Shown here piece by piece: positions 22,991-31,658 of a stretch of 64,000 bases of DNA. Source of the stretch: Acidovorax sp. YS12 (lineage in GTDB: Bacteria; Pseudomonadota; Gammaproteobacteria; Burkholderiales; Burkholderiaceae_C); NCBI GenBank assembly GCA_021496925.1, contig CP053915.1:4615501-4679500 (forward strand), given 5' to 3'. Each line of letters begins with the position of its first letter. Position 1 is the first letter of the stretch. The position numbers were made by a program, and so were the translations under genes. A model generated the notes under the pieces. That model searched no databases, was not told where the DNA came from, and saw nothing but the letters and a program-made list of their open reading frames with translations.

Positions 22991-23317
22991 ATGGCGATAC
23001 AACCTGACACCCGAGAAGTCTTCATCCAGGGCATCACCCACGAGGGGCGCACCTTCCGCCCGAGTGATTGGGCGGAGCGGCTGGCCGGCGTGATGAGCCA
23101 GTTCCGCCCGGGAGGGACGCGCCCCGGCAGCCACCTGAGCTATTCCCCCTGGTGCATCCCCACCACGCTGAACGGCGTGAAGTGCGTGGTGGTGCACCGC
23201 GACCTGCAGGCGCACGAGCCCATGGCCTGGGATTTCGTGCTCAATTTCGCCAAGGACAACAACCTGCAGATCGCCGAGGCCTGCCTGCTGCCCGACGAGC
23301 CCAAGCCCCGGGGCTGA
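22991..23317 (+). CDS. DUF3579 family protein
   Basis: This 108-residue soluble protein matches the betaproteobacterial DUF3579 family by size and by the pattern ITHEGRTFRPSDWAERLAGV, LSYSPWCIPTTLNGVKCVVV, DLQAHEPMAWDFVLNFAKDN and LQIAEACLLPD. Its function is not known. The ATG at 22991 is preceded by GGCGACCTGA, which is a weak ribosome site. A palindromic operator candidate lies upstream, and a terminator shared with the convergent rpsT lies downstream. Confidence 0.85.
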   Translation: MAIQPDTREVFIQGITHEGRTFRPSDWAERLAGVMSQFRPGGTRPGSHLSYSPWCIPTTLNGVKCVVVHRDLQAHEPMAWDFVLNFAKDNNLQIAEACLLPDEPKPRG

Positions 23318-23373
23318 GGCAGCGCCTCATTGCGCATTGCCTTCCTGGCCCTGCCGCCTTTCATGCGCCCACG

Positions 23374-23401
23374 AAAAAACCGCCCGAAGGCGGTTTTCCG
23401 T
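23374..23401. terminator. Bidirectional terminator between DUF3579 gene and rpsT
   Basis: AAAACCGCC (23376-23384), a CGAA loop and GGCGGTTTT (23389-23397) form a 9-bp stem with an A-run on one side and a T-run on the other, so it can serve both converging genes. Confidence 0.88.
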
Positions 23402-23468
23402 TTTGCTGACAGCGCACCCGTTACAAACGGCGGGTGGCCGGGGCCACCCGTGCGATTGCCTGAAAGGG

Positions 23469-23768
23469 TCAGGCGGCCAGTGCCAGGGCCTTGACCTTGG
23501 CGGACAGGCGGCTCTTGTCGCGAGCGGCCTTGTTCTTGTGGAAGATGCCCTTGTCGGCGATGGTGTCGAGCACGGACTGGGCCTTGGCGAACAGTTCGGT
23601 GGCCTTGGTCTTGTCGCCGGCCAGGACGGCCTTCTCGACGTTCTTGACGGCGGTGCGGTACTTCGAGCGCAGCGAGGTGTTGGCTGCGTTCAGCTTGACG
23701 CCTTGGCGCGCGCGCTTGCGGCCCGAGGCCAGGCGGGGGTTCTTTTTCTTCGGCTTAGCAGATGCCAT
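23469..23768 (-). CDS. rpsT: 30S ribosomal protein S20
   Basis: The 99-residue, very basic protein starts MASAKPKKKNPRLASGRKRA and has the helical S20 body (NTSLRSKYRTAVKNVEKAV) and the C-terminal KGIFHKNKAARDKSRLSAKV. S20 binds 16S rRNA early in small-subunit assembly. The gene is monocistronic and ends before a shared terminator. It is divergent from murJ with a 102-bp gap. Confidence 0.97.
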   Translation of the reverse strand: MASAKPKKKNPRLASGRKRARQGVKLNAANTSLRSKYRTAVKNVEKAVLAGDKTKATELFAKAQSVLDTIADKGIFHKNKAARDKSRLSAKVKALALAA

Positions 23769-23870
23769 GGTATGTGTTCCTTGTGTCTGAGGATGATGTC
23801 AGCAAAGCCGGGCATTATAGCCCGGCCCTGCTCGGCAGGCAGGGGCGATGGTGCGCATACACTCTCGCCG

Positions 23871-25436
23871 GTGTCTCTGTTCAAAGCCGCCTCCACCGTT
23901 TCGCTGCTGACCCTTGCCTCCCGGGTGACGGGCCTGGCCCGTGATCTGCTCATGGCGTCGATCTTCGGCGCCAATGCACTCACCGACGCGTTCAACGTCG
24001 CCTTCCGCATTCCCAACCTGTTCCGGCGCCTGTTCGCCGAGGGCGCGTTCAGCCAGGCCTTCGTGCCCGTGCTGGCCGCCTCCAGGGCCCAGCATGGAGA
24101 GGAGGCCACGCGCCATCTGATCGACAGCGTGGCCACGGTGCTGGCCTGGGTGCTGCTGCTGGCCTGCGTGCTGGGCGTGGCGGGCGCGCCCGTGCTGGTC
24201 TGGCTGCTGGCAAGCGGCCTGCGGCAGAACCCCGAGAGCTACCAGGCGGCGGTGCTCATGACGCGCTGGATGTTCCCCTACATCGGCTTCATGTCGCTGG
24301 TGGCGCTGGCGGCCGGGGTGCTCAATACCTGGCGGCGTTTCGCCGTGCCGGCGGCCACGCCGGTGCTGCTCAACCTGTGCATGATCGCGGCGGCCTGGCT
24401 CGGGGCGCCGCAGTTCGCCGCGCGCGGCATCGAGCCCATCTACGCCATGGCCGGGGGCGTGGTCCTGGGCGGGGTGCTGCAGCTGGCGGTGCAGTTGCCG
24501 GCGCTGTACCGCGTGGGGCTGCTGCCGCGCATCGGCGTGACGTGGGCGGCGGTGCGTGCCGCGTATGGCGATGAGGGCGTGCGCCGCATCCTCCGGCTGA
24601 TGGCGCCCGCGCTGCTGGGCGTGGGCGTGGCGCAGGTGTCGCTGATGATCAATACCCAGATCGCCTCCTACCTGGCCCCGGGCAGCGTGACCTGGCTGTT
24701 CTACGCCGACCGGCTGATGGAGTTCCCGACGGGGCTGCTGGGCGTGGCGCTCGGCGTGGTGCTCACGCCCCAGCTGGCGGCGGCCAAGGCGGCGGGCGAT
24801 GCCGCGCGCTATTCGGCCATGCTCGACTGGGGGCTGCGCATCGTCGTGCTGCTGGCGGTGCCCTGCGCCGTGGGGCTGCTGACGTTGGCTGAACCGCTGG
24901 TGGCCACGCTGTTCCACTACGGCGCGCTGCGCGATGCCGACGTGGGCGAGATCGGCCGCGCCCTCGCGGGCTACGGCGTGGGCCTGCTCGGGCTCGTGGC
25001 CATCAAGGTGCTGGCGCCGGGCTACTACGCCAGCCAGGACATCCGCACACCGGTGCGCATCGCCATCGCCGTGCTCGTCATCACGCAGGTGCTGAACCTG
25101 GCGCTCGTGCCCTGGGTGCAGCACGCCGGGCTGGCCTTGTCGATCGGCCTGGCGGCGCTGGTGAATGCCGTGTGGCTGCTCATCGGGCTGCTGCGGCGCG
25201 GCAGCTACCGGCCCCAGCCGGGCTGGGGGCGCTATGCGCTGCAGGTCGTGGCGGCGAGCACGCTCATGGCGCTGCTGCTGGTGGCGGCGGCGCAGTCCTT
25301 CGACTGGATTGGCCTGCGCGCGCATGCCGGCCAGCGCGTGGCCTTGCTCGCGGCCGTGCTGGCGGCCGCCGCGCTGCTGTACTTCGGCGCCCTGTGGGCT
25401 GCCGGGCTCAAGCTGCGGCAGCTGCTGCGCCGCTGA
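23871..25436 (+). CDS. murJ: Lipid II flippase MurJ
   Basis: MurJ moves lipid II across the inner membrane during peptidoglycan synthesis. The 521-residue protein starts at a GTG (V-SLFKAASTVSLLTLASRVTG) and keeps the family N-terminus ASRVTGLARDLLMASIFGA, AFRIPNLFRRLFAEGAFSQAF and about 14 membrane segments. It has no ATG in a fitting position upstream, and the GTG agrees with homologue length (about 510-525). rpsT divergent to murJ is a common betaproteobacterial arrangement. Confidence 0.94.
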   Translation: MSLFKAASTVSLLTLASRVTGLARDLLMASIFGANALTDAFNVAFRIPNLFRRLFAEGAFSQAFVPVLAASRAQHGEEATRHLIDSVATVLAWVLLLACVLGVAGAPVLVWLLASGLRQNPESYQAAVLMTRWMFPYIGFMSLVALAAGVLNTWRRFAVPAATPVLLNLCMIAAAWLGAPQFAARGIEPIYAMAGGVVLGGVLQLAVQLPALYRVGLLPRIGVTWAAVRAAYGDEGVRRILRLMAPALLGVGVAQVSLMINTQIASYLAPGSVTWLFYADRLMEFPTGLLGVALGVVLTPQLAAAKAAGDAARYSAMLDWGLRIVVLLAVPCAVGLLTLAEPLVATLFHYGALRDADVGEIGRALAGYGVGLLGLVAIKVLAPGYYASQDIRTPVRIAIAVLVITQVLNLALVPWVQHAGLALSIGLAALVNAVWLLIGLLRRGSYRPQPGWGRYALQVVAASTLMALLLVAAAQSFDWIGLRAHAGQRVALLAAVLAAAALLYFGALWAAGLKLRQLLRR

Positions 25437-25489
25437 TCCCCGGCGGGCCCTGGCTTGACGCCGCCCCGCCACCACCTTACAACCAAGCC

Positions 25490-26338
25490 ATGACCCTGCG
25501 CTACAGCGCCCCCACGGCACTTGAATATTTCGCCACCCTGGTGCACAGCGACGAGCACTTCCCGCTGTTCGAGGCTGCCGCCTGCGTGGCCCATGATGAG
25601 TACCCGGAACTCGACGTGCAGCAGCTCCTGGGCGATGTCGACCAACTGCAGGCGCGGCTGCGCCGGCGGCTCGCGCCGGATGCCGGGTCGCTGCAGCGCC
25701 TGCAGGTGCTGAACCAGTTCTTCTACGGCGACCTGGGCTTCGGCGGCAACGTCAACAACTACTACGACCCCGAGAACAGCTACCTCAACGCCGTGCTGCG
25801 CACGCGCCGGGGCATTCCGGTGTCGCTGGCGGTGCTGTGGATGGAGCTGGCCCAGGGCCTGGGGCTGCAGGTGCGCGGCATCACGTTCCCGGGGCATTTC
25901 ATGGTGAAGGCGCTGCTGCCCCAGGGGCAGGCCGTGCTGGATCCGCTCACGGGGCAGTCGCTCTCGCGCGAGGAACTGCTGGAGCGGCTGGCGCCCTACC
26001 AGCGCCGGGAAGGCGTGCTGGGCGACGATGAGCCGCCGCTGGGCCTGTACCTGCAGGCGGCCGCGCCGCGCGACATCCTGGCGCGCATGCTGCGCAACCT
26101 CAAGGAAATCCACCAGTCGCAGAAGGACTACCCGCGCCTGCTGTCGGTGCTCGACCGCCTGGTCGTGCTGCAGCCCGAGATGTGGGACGAGCGCCGCGAC
26201 CGGGGCCTCGCGCATGCGGCCTGCGGGCATAACCAGCAGGCCGTGGCCGACCTGGAGGCCTACCTGGCCCATGCTGCGCGGCAGGGCACCGAGGCCGGGG
26301 AAATCGCGCAGCGCCTGGGGGCGCTGCGCGGGGGCTGA
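25490..26338 (+). CDS. SirB1 family protein (transglutaminase-like, TPR)
   Basis: The 282-residue protein has the SirB1/PF13369 N-terminal domain: NQFFYGDLGFGGNVNNYYDP, NSYLNAVLRTRRGIPVSLAV and GITFPGHFMVK. The C-terminal TPR-like half contains LKEIHQSQKDYPRLLSVLDR and AVADLEAYL. The molecular function is not established. The ATG at 25490 fits the family N-terminus. It follows murJ by 53 bp and may be co-transcribed. The gene end almost abuts the convergent universal stress gene (3-bp gap). Confidence 0.88.
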   Translation: MTLRYSAPTALEYFATLVHSDEHFPLFEAAACVAHDEYPELDVQQLLGDVDQLQARLRRRLAPDAGSLQRLQVLNQFFYGDLGFGGNVNNYYDPENSYLNAVLRTRRGIPVSLAVLWMELAQGLGLQVRGITFPGHFMVKALLPQGQAVLDPLTGQSLSREELLERLAPYQRREGVLGDDEPPLGLYLQAAAPRDILARMLRNLKEIHQSQKDYPRLLSVLDRLVVLQPEMWDERRDRGLAHAACGHNQQAVADLEAYLAHAARQGTEAGEIAQRLGALRGG

Positions 26339-26341
26339 GAT

Positions 26342-26731
26342 TCAGCTTGCCTTGACGGCCAGCACCGGGCAGGGCGCGGTCATCAGGATTTCCTGCGCCA
26401 TGCTGCCCAGCAGCAGCTTGCCCACGGCGGTGCGCTTGCGCAGGCCGATGACGAGTACCGACACCTGCTCCGACTCCACCAGCCCGACGATTTCGTCGAT
26501 GGTGCTGTTGCCGCGCACGAACTGCTTGAACTCGGCCTGGACCGGCAGCTTGGCCAGGCGTTCCTCCACGCGCTCGACCTCGTAGCCGTTGACGATGGCT
26601 TCGTCCTGCCCGCCGCCCGGGCCGGCGTTGACGACCACGAGCCGCTCGTTGCGGCGGGTGGCGATTTCGATAGCTTTGTCCAGCGCGGCCTGGCCTTCGG
26701 GGCGGGCTACATAGGCGACGAGAATGGTCAT
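26342..26731 (-). CDS. Universal stress protein (UspA family)
   Basis: This 129-residue single-domain protein has the Usp fold. It begins MTILVAYVARPEGQAALDKA and ends with the nucleotide-binding loop VLVIGLRKRTAVGKLLLGSM and CPVLAVKA. The G-x2-G-x9-G(S/T) pattern is only partly kept (GLRKR...GS), so ATP binding is likely but not certain. The ATG at 26731 has AAGGAAG about 10 nt upstream. It is monocistronic. Confidence 0.9.
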   Translation of the reverse strand: MTILVAYVARPEGQAALDKAIEIATRRNERLVVVNAGPGGGQDEAIVNGYEVERVEERLAKLPVQAEFKQFVRGNSTIDEIVGLVESEQVSVLVIGLRKRTAVGKLLLGSMAQEILMTAPCPVLAVKAS

Positions 26732-26849
26732 GCGTTGTCTTCCTTGGCTTGTGTCGAGAAGGGTCTGACGGAAATACAAAAAGTGCCTGCGGCACTGCCG
26801 GGCAGCATAGCCCAATGCCAAGGGGTTTGCGAAGACCCGGCTGTCACGG

Positions 26850-27830
26850 TCAGCGCAGCGCGCGCTTCGAGGGGGTGCCGGGGCGCCCGAACTGCCGCCA
26901 TGCGCGGCGCAGCTGCGTGTCGGAGCCGAACCCCGCGAGTTCGGCCGCCAGCGTCACGCTGTGGCCCGCCTGCAGCGCCGCTTCGGCGGCGGCCAGGCGG
27001 ATGTGGCGCAGGTACGCCAGGGGCGCGATGCCCGCGTGCTGCATGAACAGCCGGGTGAGGTGGCGCGGCGAGGCATGGGCCACGGCGGCCATGGCGGGCA
27101 CGCTCCAGTCGGCCTGCGGCTGCTGGGACACGGCGTCCTGCACGCGGTGCAGCGCGGCGTGCAGGTGGCCGCGGTGGTGCAGGAAGGGCGACAGCCCGGG
27201 GTCGTGCGGGCCGCGCCGCAGCGCCACGACCATGGCCTGCGCCACGCGCGCCGCCACGGCCGGCCCGCAGACCTGGGCGATGCGGTGCAGCACCAGGTCG
27301 ATGCCCGTGGTCACGCCGGCGCTGCTGTGCAGCGCGCCGTCCTGCACGAACACGCGGTTGGCCACCACGTCGCAGCGCGGCTCAGCGGCGGCGAGTTCGT
27401 CCAGGTGCTGGTGGTGCGTGGTGGCGCGGCGCCCGGCGAGCAGGCCGGCGCGCGCGGCCAGCAGCGCGCCCGCGCACACGGTGACGAGTTCCAGCCGCCC
27501 TGGCACGGGCCGCAGGCCGCGCAGCCAGTGCAGCAGTGCGTGCGCCTCGGGTGTATCCAGCGCGGTGTGGGTGCCGGGCAGGCCGGCGAGCACCACCCAG
27601 GCCGGGGCCGGCAGGGAGGCGGGCAGCGGCTCCAGCCCGGCCAGCGCCACGCCGACCGAAGTGACGGCCTGGGGCGCGGGGCTGGCGAAGCGCAGCACGA
27701 AACGCGGCGGCAGCCCCTGGGACGCCAGTACCTGGTTGGCGATGCGCAGCGCCTCCGCCGGGCCGGCCCAGTCGAGGGCCAGGCCGTGCGGCAGCAGCGC
27801 GAACACGGCGTGGATCGGCTCCGCTGTCAT
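26850..27830 (-). CDS. GlxA-type transcriptional regulator (DJ-1/PfpI + AraC)
   Basis: The 326-residue protein joins an N-terminal DJ-1/PfpI-like domain (residues about 5-190) to a C-terminal AraC helix-turn-helix. The first domain has the cysteine elbow VTVCAGALLAARAGLLAG and TTHHQHLDEL; the second has MAAVAHASPRHLTRLF, PLAYLRHIRLAAAEAALQ and AAELAGFGSDTQLRRAWRQF. This is the GlxA family. Its start overlaps the stop of the isochorismatase-like gene by 4 bp, so it probably regulates that gene or the linked pathway. The effector is unknown. Confidence 0.9.
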   Translation of the reverse strand: MTAEPIHAVFALLPHGLALDWAGPAEALRIANQVLASQGLPPRFVLRFASPAPQAVTSVGVALAGLEPLPASLPAPAWVVLAGLPGTHTALDTPEAHALLHWLRGLRPVPGRLELVTVCAGALLAARAGLLAGRRATTHHQHLDELAAAEPRCDVVANRVFVQDGALHSSAGVTTGIDLVLHRIAQVCGPAVAARVAQAMVVALRRGPHDPGLSPFLHHRGHLHAALHRVQDAVSQQPQADWSVPAMAAVAHASPRHLTRLFMQHAGIAPLAYLRHIRLAAAEAALQAGHSVTLAAELAGFGSDTQLRRAWRQFGRPGTPSKRALR

Positions 27831-28399
27831 GGCGGGCTGTCCTGGGCCGTGCGCGCCAGTGCCTCATCCACGCGGCACAGCGTGGCGAAACGCCCCCGCA
27901 GCACGGTGGCGGTGCGCGCCACGATGTCCTCGGCGCGCAGTGGCTCGCCATCGGGCTGCCGCATGTCGAAGGTGAGCGTGGCTTCGGGCACAAAATCCAC
28001 GGCCCAGCCGAGGTCCGAGGCATGGCGCGCGGTGGTTTCGCAGCATTGCTCGGTGCGGATGCCGCTGACGATGAGGCGCCCGATGCCCTGGCGCGTGAGC
28101 CAGACGTCGAGGCCCGTGCCCACGAGGGCGCTGTGGCGCGACTTGGTGAACGTGGCGGCGGGCGTGAACGCGGCCAGGCCGTCGAGCGGGCGCACATGGC
28201 CGCTGGCCTGGGAGAACGGGTTGGCGGCGGTTTCGGGCCCGTCGCAGTGCAGCACGCGCACGATGGGAATGCCCTGCCGGGCGCAGCCCGCGATGAGGGC
28301 GTTCTGCGCGGCCAGCCAGGCGGGCAGGTGCCGCTCCGAGAAGAACGGGCGGTGGCGGAACGACTCCTGCGCATCGATCACAACGAGACAGGTTTTCAT
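27827..28399 (-). CDS. Isochorismatase-like cysteine hydrolase
   Basis: The 190-residue protein has the family triad: Asp in VVIDAQESF (residues 6-14), Lys in FTKSRHSAL, and the nucleophile Cys in GIRTEQCCETTARHASDLG. Relatives hydrolyse amides such as nicotinamide or N-carbamoyl compounds, or act on isochorismate; the substrate here is unknown. The ATG at 28399 has AGGA 9 nt upstream. It is the first gene of a two-gene unit with the GlxA-type regulator. Confidence 0.88.
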   Translation of the reverse strand: MKTCLVVIDAQESFRHRPFFSERHLPAWLAAQNALIAGCARQGIPIVRVLHCDGPETAANPFSQASGHVRPLDGLAAFTPAATFTKSRHSALVGTGLDVWLTRQGIGRLIVSGIRTEQCCETTARHASDLGWAVDFVPEATLTFDMRQPDGEPLRAEDIVARTATVLRGRFATLCRVDEALARTAQDSPP

Positions 28400-28522
28400 G
28401 GCGCTTTCCTTGGGCGATGGTGATGGATGGCGCCCATCATCCGCCGCCTGCGGCGGCCCGTCCGCCCGGCGCGCGCCACGCACCGGCCGGATCAGGACAT
28501 TTTCCGGCAACGCCCCCGGTGC

Positions 28523-29560
28523 CTACACCAGATGCGCCGCCTGCAGCTCTTTCTTGAGGTAGGCGTACATCAGCGGCGCGGCCACCAGCCCCGCGGGGCC
28601 GAAGACGGCCTCGGCCGTGAACATCACCGCCAGCAGCTCCCACACGCCCATGTGCGTGCGCTGCCCCACCACCTTGGCGTTGATGACGTACTCGGCCTTG
28701 TGGATCAGCACCAGGAAGCCCAGGCAGGCCAGCGCCGCCATGGGCGACACCGAGAGGCCGACGATGGTGATGACCACGTTGCACAGCAGGTTGCCGACGA
28801 TGGGGATCAGCCCGGCCAGGAAGGTGAGCGTGATGAGCGCCGGCGTGTAGGGCAGCTCCAGCTTCCACAGCGGCAGCAGCACCAGCAGGAACAGCGCGGT
28901 GAGCGCGGTGTTGAAGGCCGCGATCCAGAACTGCGCCGCCACGATCTGGCGGAAGGCCTCGCCCAGCAGGCGGATGCGCTGCGACAGCGCCTGCGCCAGC
29001 GGCCGGCGCGCCAGGCCCGGGTGGCGCACGGCGGCCAGGGTGCCGATGAGCAGGCCCACGTAGGCGTGCAGCAGGCCGCCGAGCCAGGCGCGGCCGGCCG
29101 TGGCCAGGGCGCCGGACTTGGCGGCCAGGTAGCTGGCGATGCTGCGCTGGATGTCGGCCGCGCCCTCGGGCAGTTGCATGGCGATGTCGGGTGGCAGCTT
29201 CAGGCGCAGCTCCAGCACGGTGCGCGCCATGAAGTCGAGCAGCTCGCGGTACTGCGCCGGCGCCGAGACGATGTAGGAACGCGAGTGCGACAGCGCCAGC
29301 GCCACCAGCAGCAGCGGCGAGAGGATGACCAGCGTGGCAGCGGCGATCTGGCCGGCGCGCGATGCGCCCTTGCTGCCAGGCAGCTTGCGCCGCAGCCACG
29401 CCAGGCGCGGCGCCAGCCAGCGCGTGACCAGGAAGCCCAGGCAGGCGCACAGCAGCCCGGGCAGCAGGCCGCGTTCCATGACCAGCAGCAGGGCCGCGGC
29501 CATCAGCAGGTAGCTGGCGACCTGCACGCCGCGCGCGTTGTGCGCGGTGTTCGCAAGCAT
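28523..29560 (-). CDS. AI-2E family transporter (PerM-like)
   Basis: The 345-residue membrane protein has the PF01594 layout: two pairs of membrane segments at the N-terminus, a long central soluble helix region (residues about 90-190), and a C-terminal bundle with TFLAGLIPIVGNLLCNVVI and FGPAGLVAAPLMYAYLKKEL. Family members export small molecules or ions; the substrate is not known. It starts 9 bp after purM, forming an operon. With divergent hda nearby this is a widely conserved neighbourhood. Confidence 0.88.
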   Translation of the reverse strand: MLANTAHNARGVQVASYLLMAAALLLVMERGLLPGLLCACLGFLVTRWLAPRLAWLRRKLPGSKGASRAGQIAAATLVILSPLLLVALALSHSRSYIVSAPAQYRELLDFMARTVLELRLKLPPDIAMQLPEGAADIQRSIASYLAAKSGALATAGRAWLGGLLHAYVGLLIGTLAAVRHPGLARRPLAQALSQRIRLLGEAFRQIVAAQFWIAAFNTALTALFLLVLLPLWKLELPYTPALITLTFLAGLIPIVGNLLCNVVITIVGLSVSPMAALACLGFLVLIHKAEYVINAKVVGQRTHMGVWELLAVMFTAEAVFGPAGLVAAPLMYAYLKKELQAAHLV

Positions 29561-29569
29561 GGCGCCGCG

Positions 29570-30610
29570 TCAGCCCACCGTGACGGCCGCGCCGGTGCCA
29601 CGCGCGGCGATGGTGCCGATGGCGTGGACGCGCTCGCCCAGGCCGCGCAGCGTGGCGGCCGTGGCCTCGGCGGCGTCGGCGGACACCACCACCACCATGC
29701 CGATGCCGTTGTTGAAGGTGCGGTTCATCTCGATGTCGTCGATGCCGGCCGTCTTTTGCAGCCAGGCGAACAGCTCGGTCTGCGGCCAACTGCCGGCCTG
29801 CAGGTGCGCGGCCAGGCCTTCGGGCAGCACGCGCGGGATGTTTTCCAGCAGGCCGCCGCCGGTGATGTGGGCCAGGGCCTTGATGGGGTGCTTTTCAAGC
29901 GCGGCCAGCACGTTCTTCACGTACAGGCGCGTGGGCTCCATGATGGCCTGCCTGAAGGGCTTGCCGTCGAGCGTGGCGGGCACGTTGGCGCCCGCGCGCT
30001 CGATGCACTTGCGCACCAGGCTGAAGCCGTTGGAGTGCACGCCGCTCGACGCCAGGCCCAGCACCACGTCGCCGGCCTGCACGTTCTGGCCGGTGAGGAT
30101 CTTCGACTTCTCGACCGCGCCCACGGCGAAGCCCGCCAGGTCGTACTCGCCGGCCGGGTACATGCCGGGCATCTCGGCCGTCTCGCCGCCGATCAGCGCG
30201 CAGCCGGAGAGCTCGCAGCCCCGGGCGATGCCGCCCACCACGGCGGCGGCGGTGTCCACGTCGAGCTTGCCGCAGGCGAAGTAGTCCAGGAAGAACAGCG
30301 GTTCGGCGCCCTGCACCAGCACGTCGTTCACGCTCATGGCCACGAGGTCGATGCCCACGGTGTCGTGCATGTTCCACTCGAACGCCAGCTTGAGCTTGGT
30401 GCCCACGCCGTCGGTGCCGCTCACCAGCACCGGCTCCTGGTAGCGCTTGGGCACCTCGAACAGCGCGCCGAAGCCGCCGATGCCGGCCATCACGCCTTCG
30501 CGCAGGGTCTTCTTGGCCAGCGGCTTGATGCGTTCGACCAGCGCGTCGCCCGCGTCGATGTCGACGCCGGCGTCTTTGTACGAAATGGGAGGGGTGGCAG
30601 AGGAGCTCAT
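29570..30610 (-). CDS. purM: Phosphoribosylformylglycinamidine cyclo-ligase
   Basis: PurM makes aminoimidazole ribotide (AIR) in purine synthesis. The 346-residue protein shows SYKDAGVDIDAGDALVERIK, GTDGVGTKLKLAFEWN, DLVAMSVNDVLVQGAEPLFFLDYFA, GGETAEMPGMY and HITGGGLLENIPRVLP, all family hallmarks. The ATG at 30610 is the family start. It forms an operon with the AI-2E-type exporter and is divergent from hda. Confidence 0.97.
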   Translation of the reverse strand: MSSSATPPISYKDAGVDIDAGDALVERIKPLAKKTLREGVMAGIGGFGALFEVPKRYQEPVLVSGTDGVGTKLKLAFEWNMHDTVGIDLVAMSVNDVLVQGAEPLFFLDYFACGKLDVDTAAAVVGGIARGCELSGCALIGGETAEMPGMYPAGEYDLAGFAVGAVEKSKILTGQNVQAGDVVLGLASSGVHSNGFSLVRKCIERAGANVPATLDGKPFRQAIMEPTRLYVKNVLAALEKHPIKALAHITGGGLLENIPRVLPEGLAAHLQAGSWPQTELFAWLQKTAGIDDIEMNRTFNNGIGMVVVVSADAAEATAATLRGLGERVHAIGTIAARGTGAAVTVG

Positions 30611-30860
30611 GCAGGTTCCGTGGTGCGGGAGGCGCCCGCGGGGCGGGCCAAAAGCGCGAATTTTAAGGGGCTGCCCGGCCGGGGCAGGGCAGCCGGCACA
30701 TTCGCGGGGGCTTTCTTCCTGCTGTGCAGATTAAAATGCCCGGCTCCCGTCTCGCCTCGTTCCTTGCCGCAGCCGCCTACGGCAAGGGGCTTCTACCATC
30801 CTCCCGCATGTTGCCTCTTCCCTTGACGTTCGTTATGCCTGCCACCGGCCGGGGGCGGGC

Positions 30861-31568
30861 ATGAGCCACATGAAGCAATTGGCGCTGGACATCGGCCTGG
30901 CCCCCGTGCCCACGCTGGCGCGCTTCTTCCCCGGGCCCAACGAGGCGGTGCTGCAGCACCTGCGCCTGGCGGTGGAAAGCGACAGCGGCGGCGCGCTGCG
31001 CGCGGCCGTGCCCATGTACCTGTGGGGCGAGTCCGGCTGCGGCAAAACGCATCTGCTCAAGGCCGTGCGCGAGGCGCTGCGCGAGCGCGGCCTGGGCGCG
31101 GGCTGGCTCGACGCCGCCAGCGCGCAGCCGCCCGCGTTCGACGAAGGCTGGGCGGCGGTGCTGCTCGACGACGTGCACCTGTACTCCACCGCGCAGCAGG
31201 CCATGGCGTTCAACTGGTTCGTCAACGCCACCAGCCCCGCCACCGGCACGCCGCGCTGGGTGCTGGCCGCGGGCAGCGTGCCGCCTGCCGACCTGCCGCT
31301 GCGCGACGACCTGCGCTCGCGCCTGGGCTGGGGCCACGTGTTCCAGCTGCACCTGCCCGACGAAACGGCGCGCCGCGCCGTGCTGCGCCAGGAGGCCGAC
31401 GCGCGCGGCATCTTTCTGGGCGACGACGTGATGGACTACATGCTGCGCCGCTTCTCGCGCGACCTGGGCAGCCTGATGCAGTTGCTCGACCAGCTCGACG
31501 GCTTTGCCCTGCGCACCCAGCGCGCCATCACCATTCCGCTGCTCAAGACCATGCTGGAGACGGAGTGA
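30861..31568 (+). CDS. hda: DnaA regulatory inactivator Hda
   Basis: Hda with the sliding clamp stimulates ATP hydrolysis by DnaA to prevent re-initiation. The 235-residue AAA+ protein has an N-terminal clamp-binding motif (KQLALDIG, residues 5-12), a Walker A variant GESGCGKTHLLKAV, the Walker B region AVLLDDVHLY, and a C-terminal sensor region. ATG 30861 is taken; ATG 30870 is also possible. An 8-bp stem (30761-30786) lies in the upstream gap shared with purM. Confidence 0.93.
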   Translation: MSHMKQLALDIGLAPVPTLARFFPGPNEAVLQHLRLAVESDSGGALRAAVPMYLWGESGCGKTHLLKAVREALRERGLGAGWLDAASAQPPAFDEGWAAVLLDDVHLYSTAQQAMAFNWFVNATSPATGTPRWVLAAGSVPPADLPLRDDLRSRLGWGHVFQLHLPDETARRAVLRQEADARGIFLGDDVMDYMLRRFSRDLGSLMQLLDQLDGFALRTQRAITIPLLKTMLETE

Positions 31569-31580
31569 GTTTTATGCATC

Positions 31581-31629
31581 AAATTGGCATCCAGCCCTTG
31601 CCAGGAAAGCGCTGGCAGCTATCAAAACA
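31581..31629 (-). repeat. Palindromic repeat between hda and the HAD gene
   Basis: ATCCAGCCCTTG, a loop, then AAAGCGCTGGCAGCTATC. It starts 12 bp after the hda stop and runs into the 5' region of the HAD gene. Confidence 0.85.
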
Positions 31630-31658
31630 GGAGGGGCGCCGCACGCGGCGCCAACACC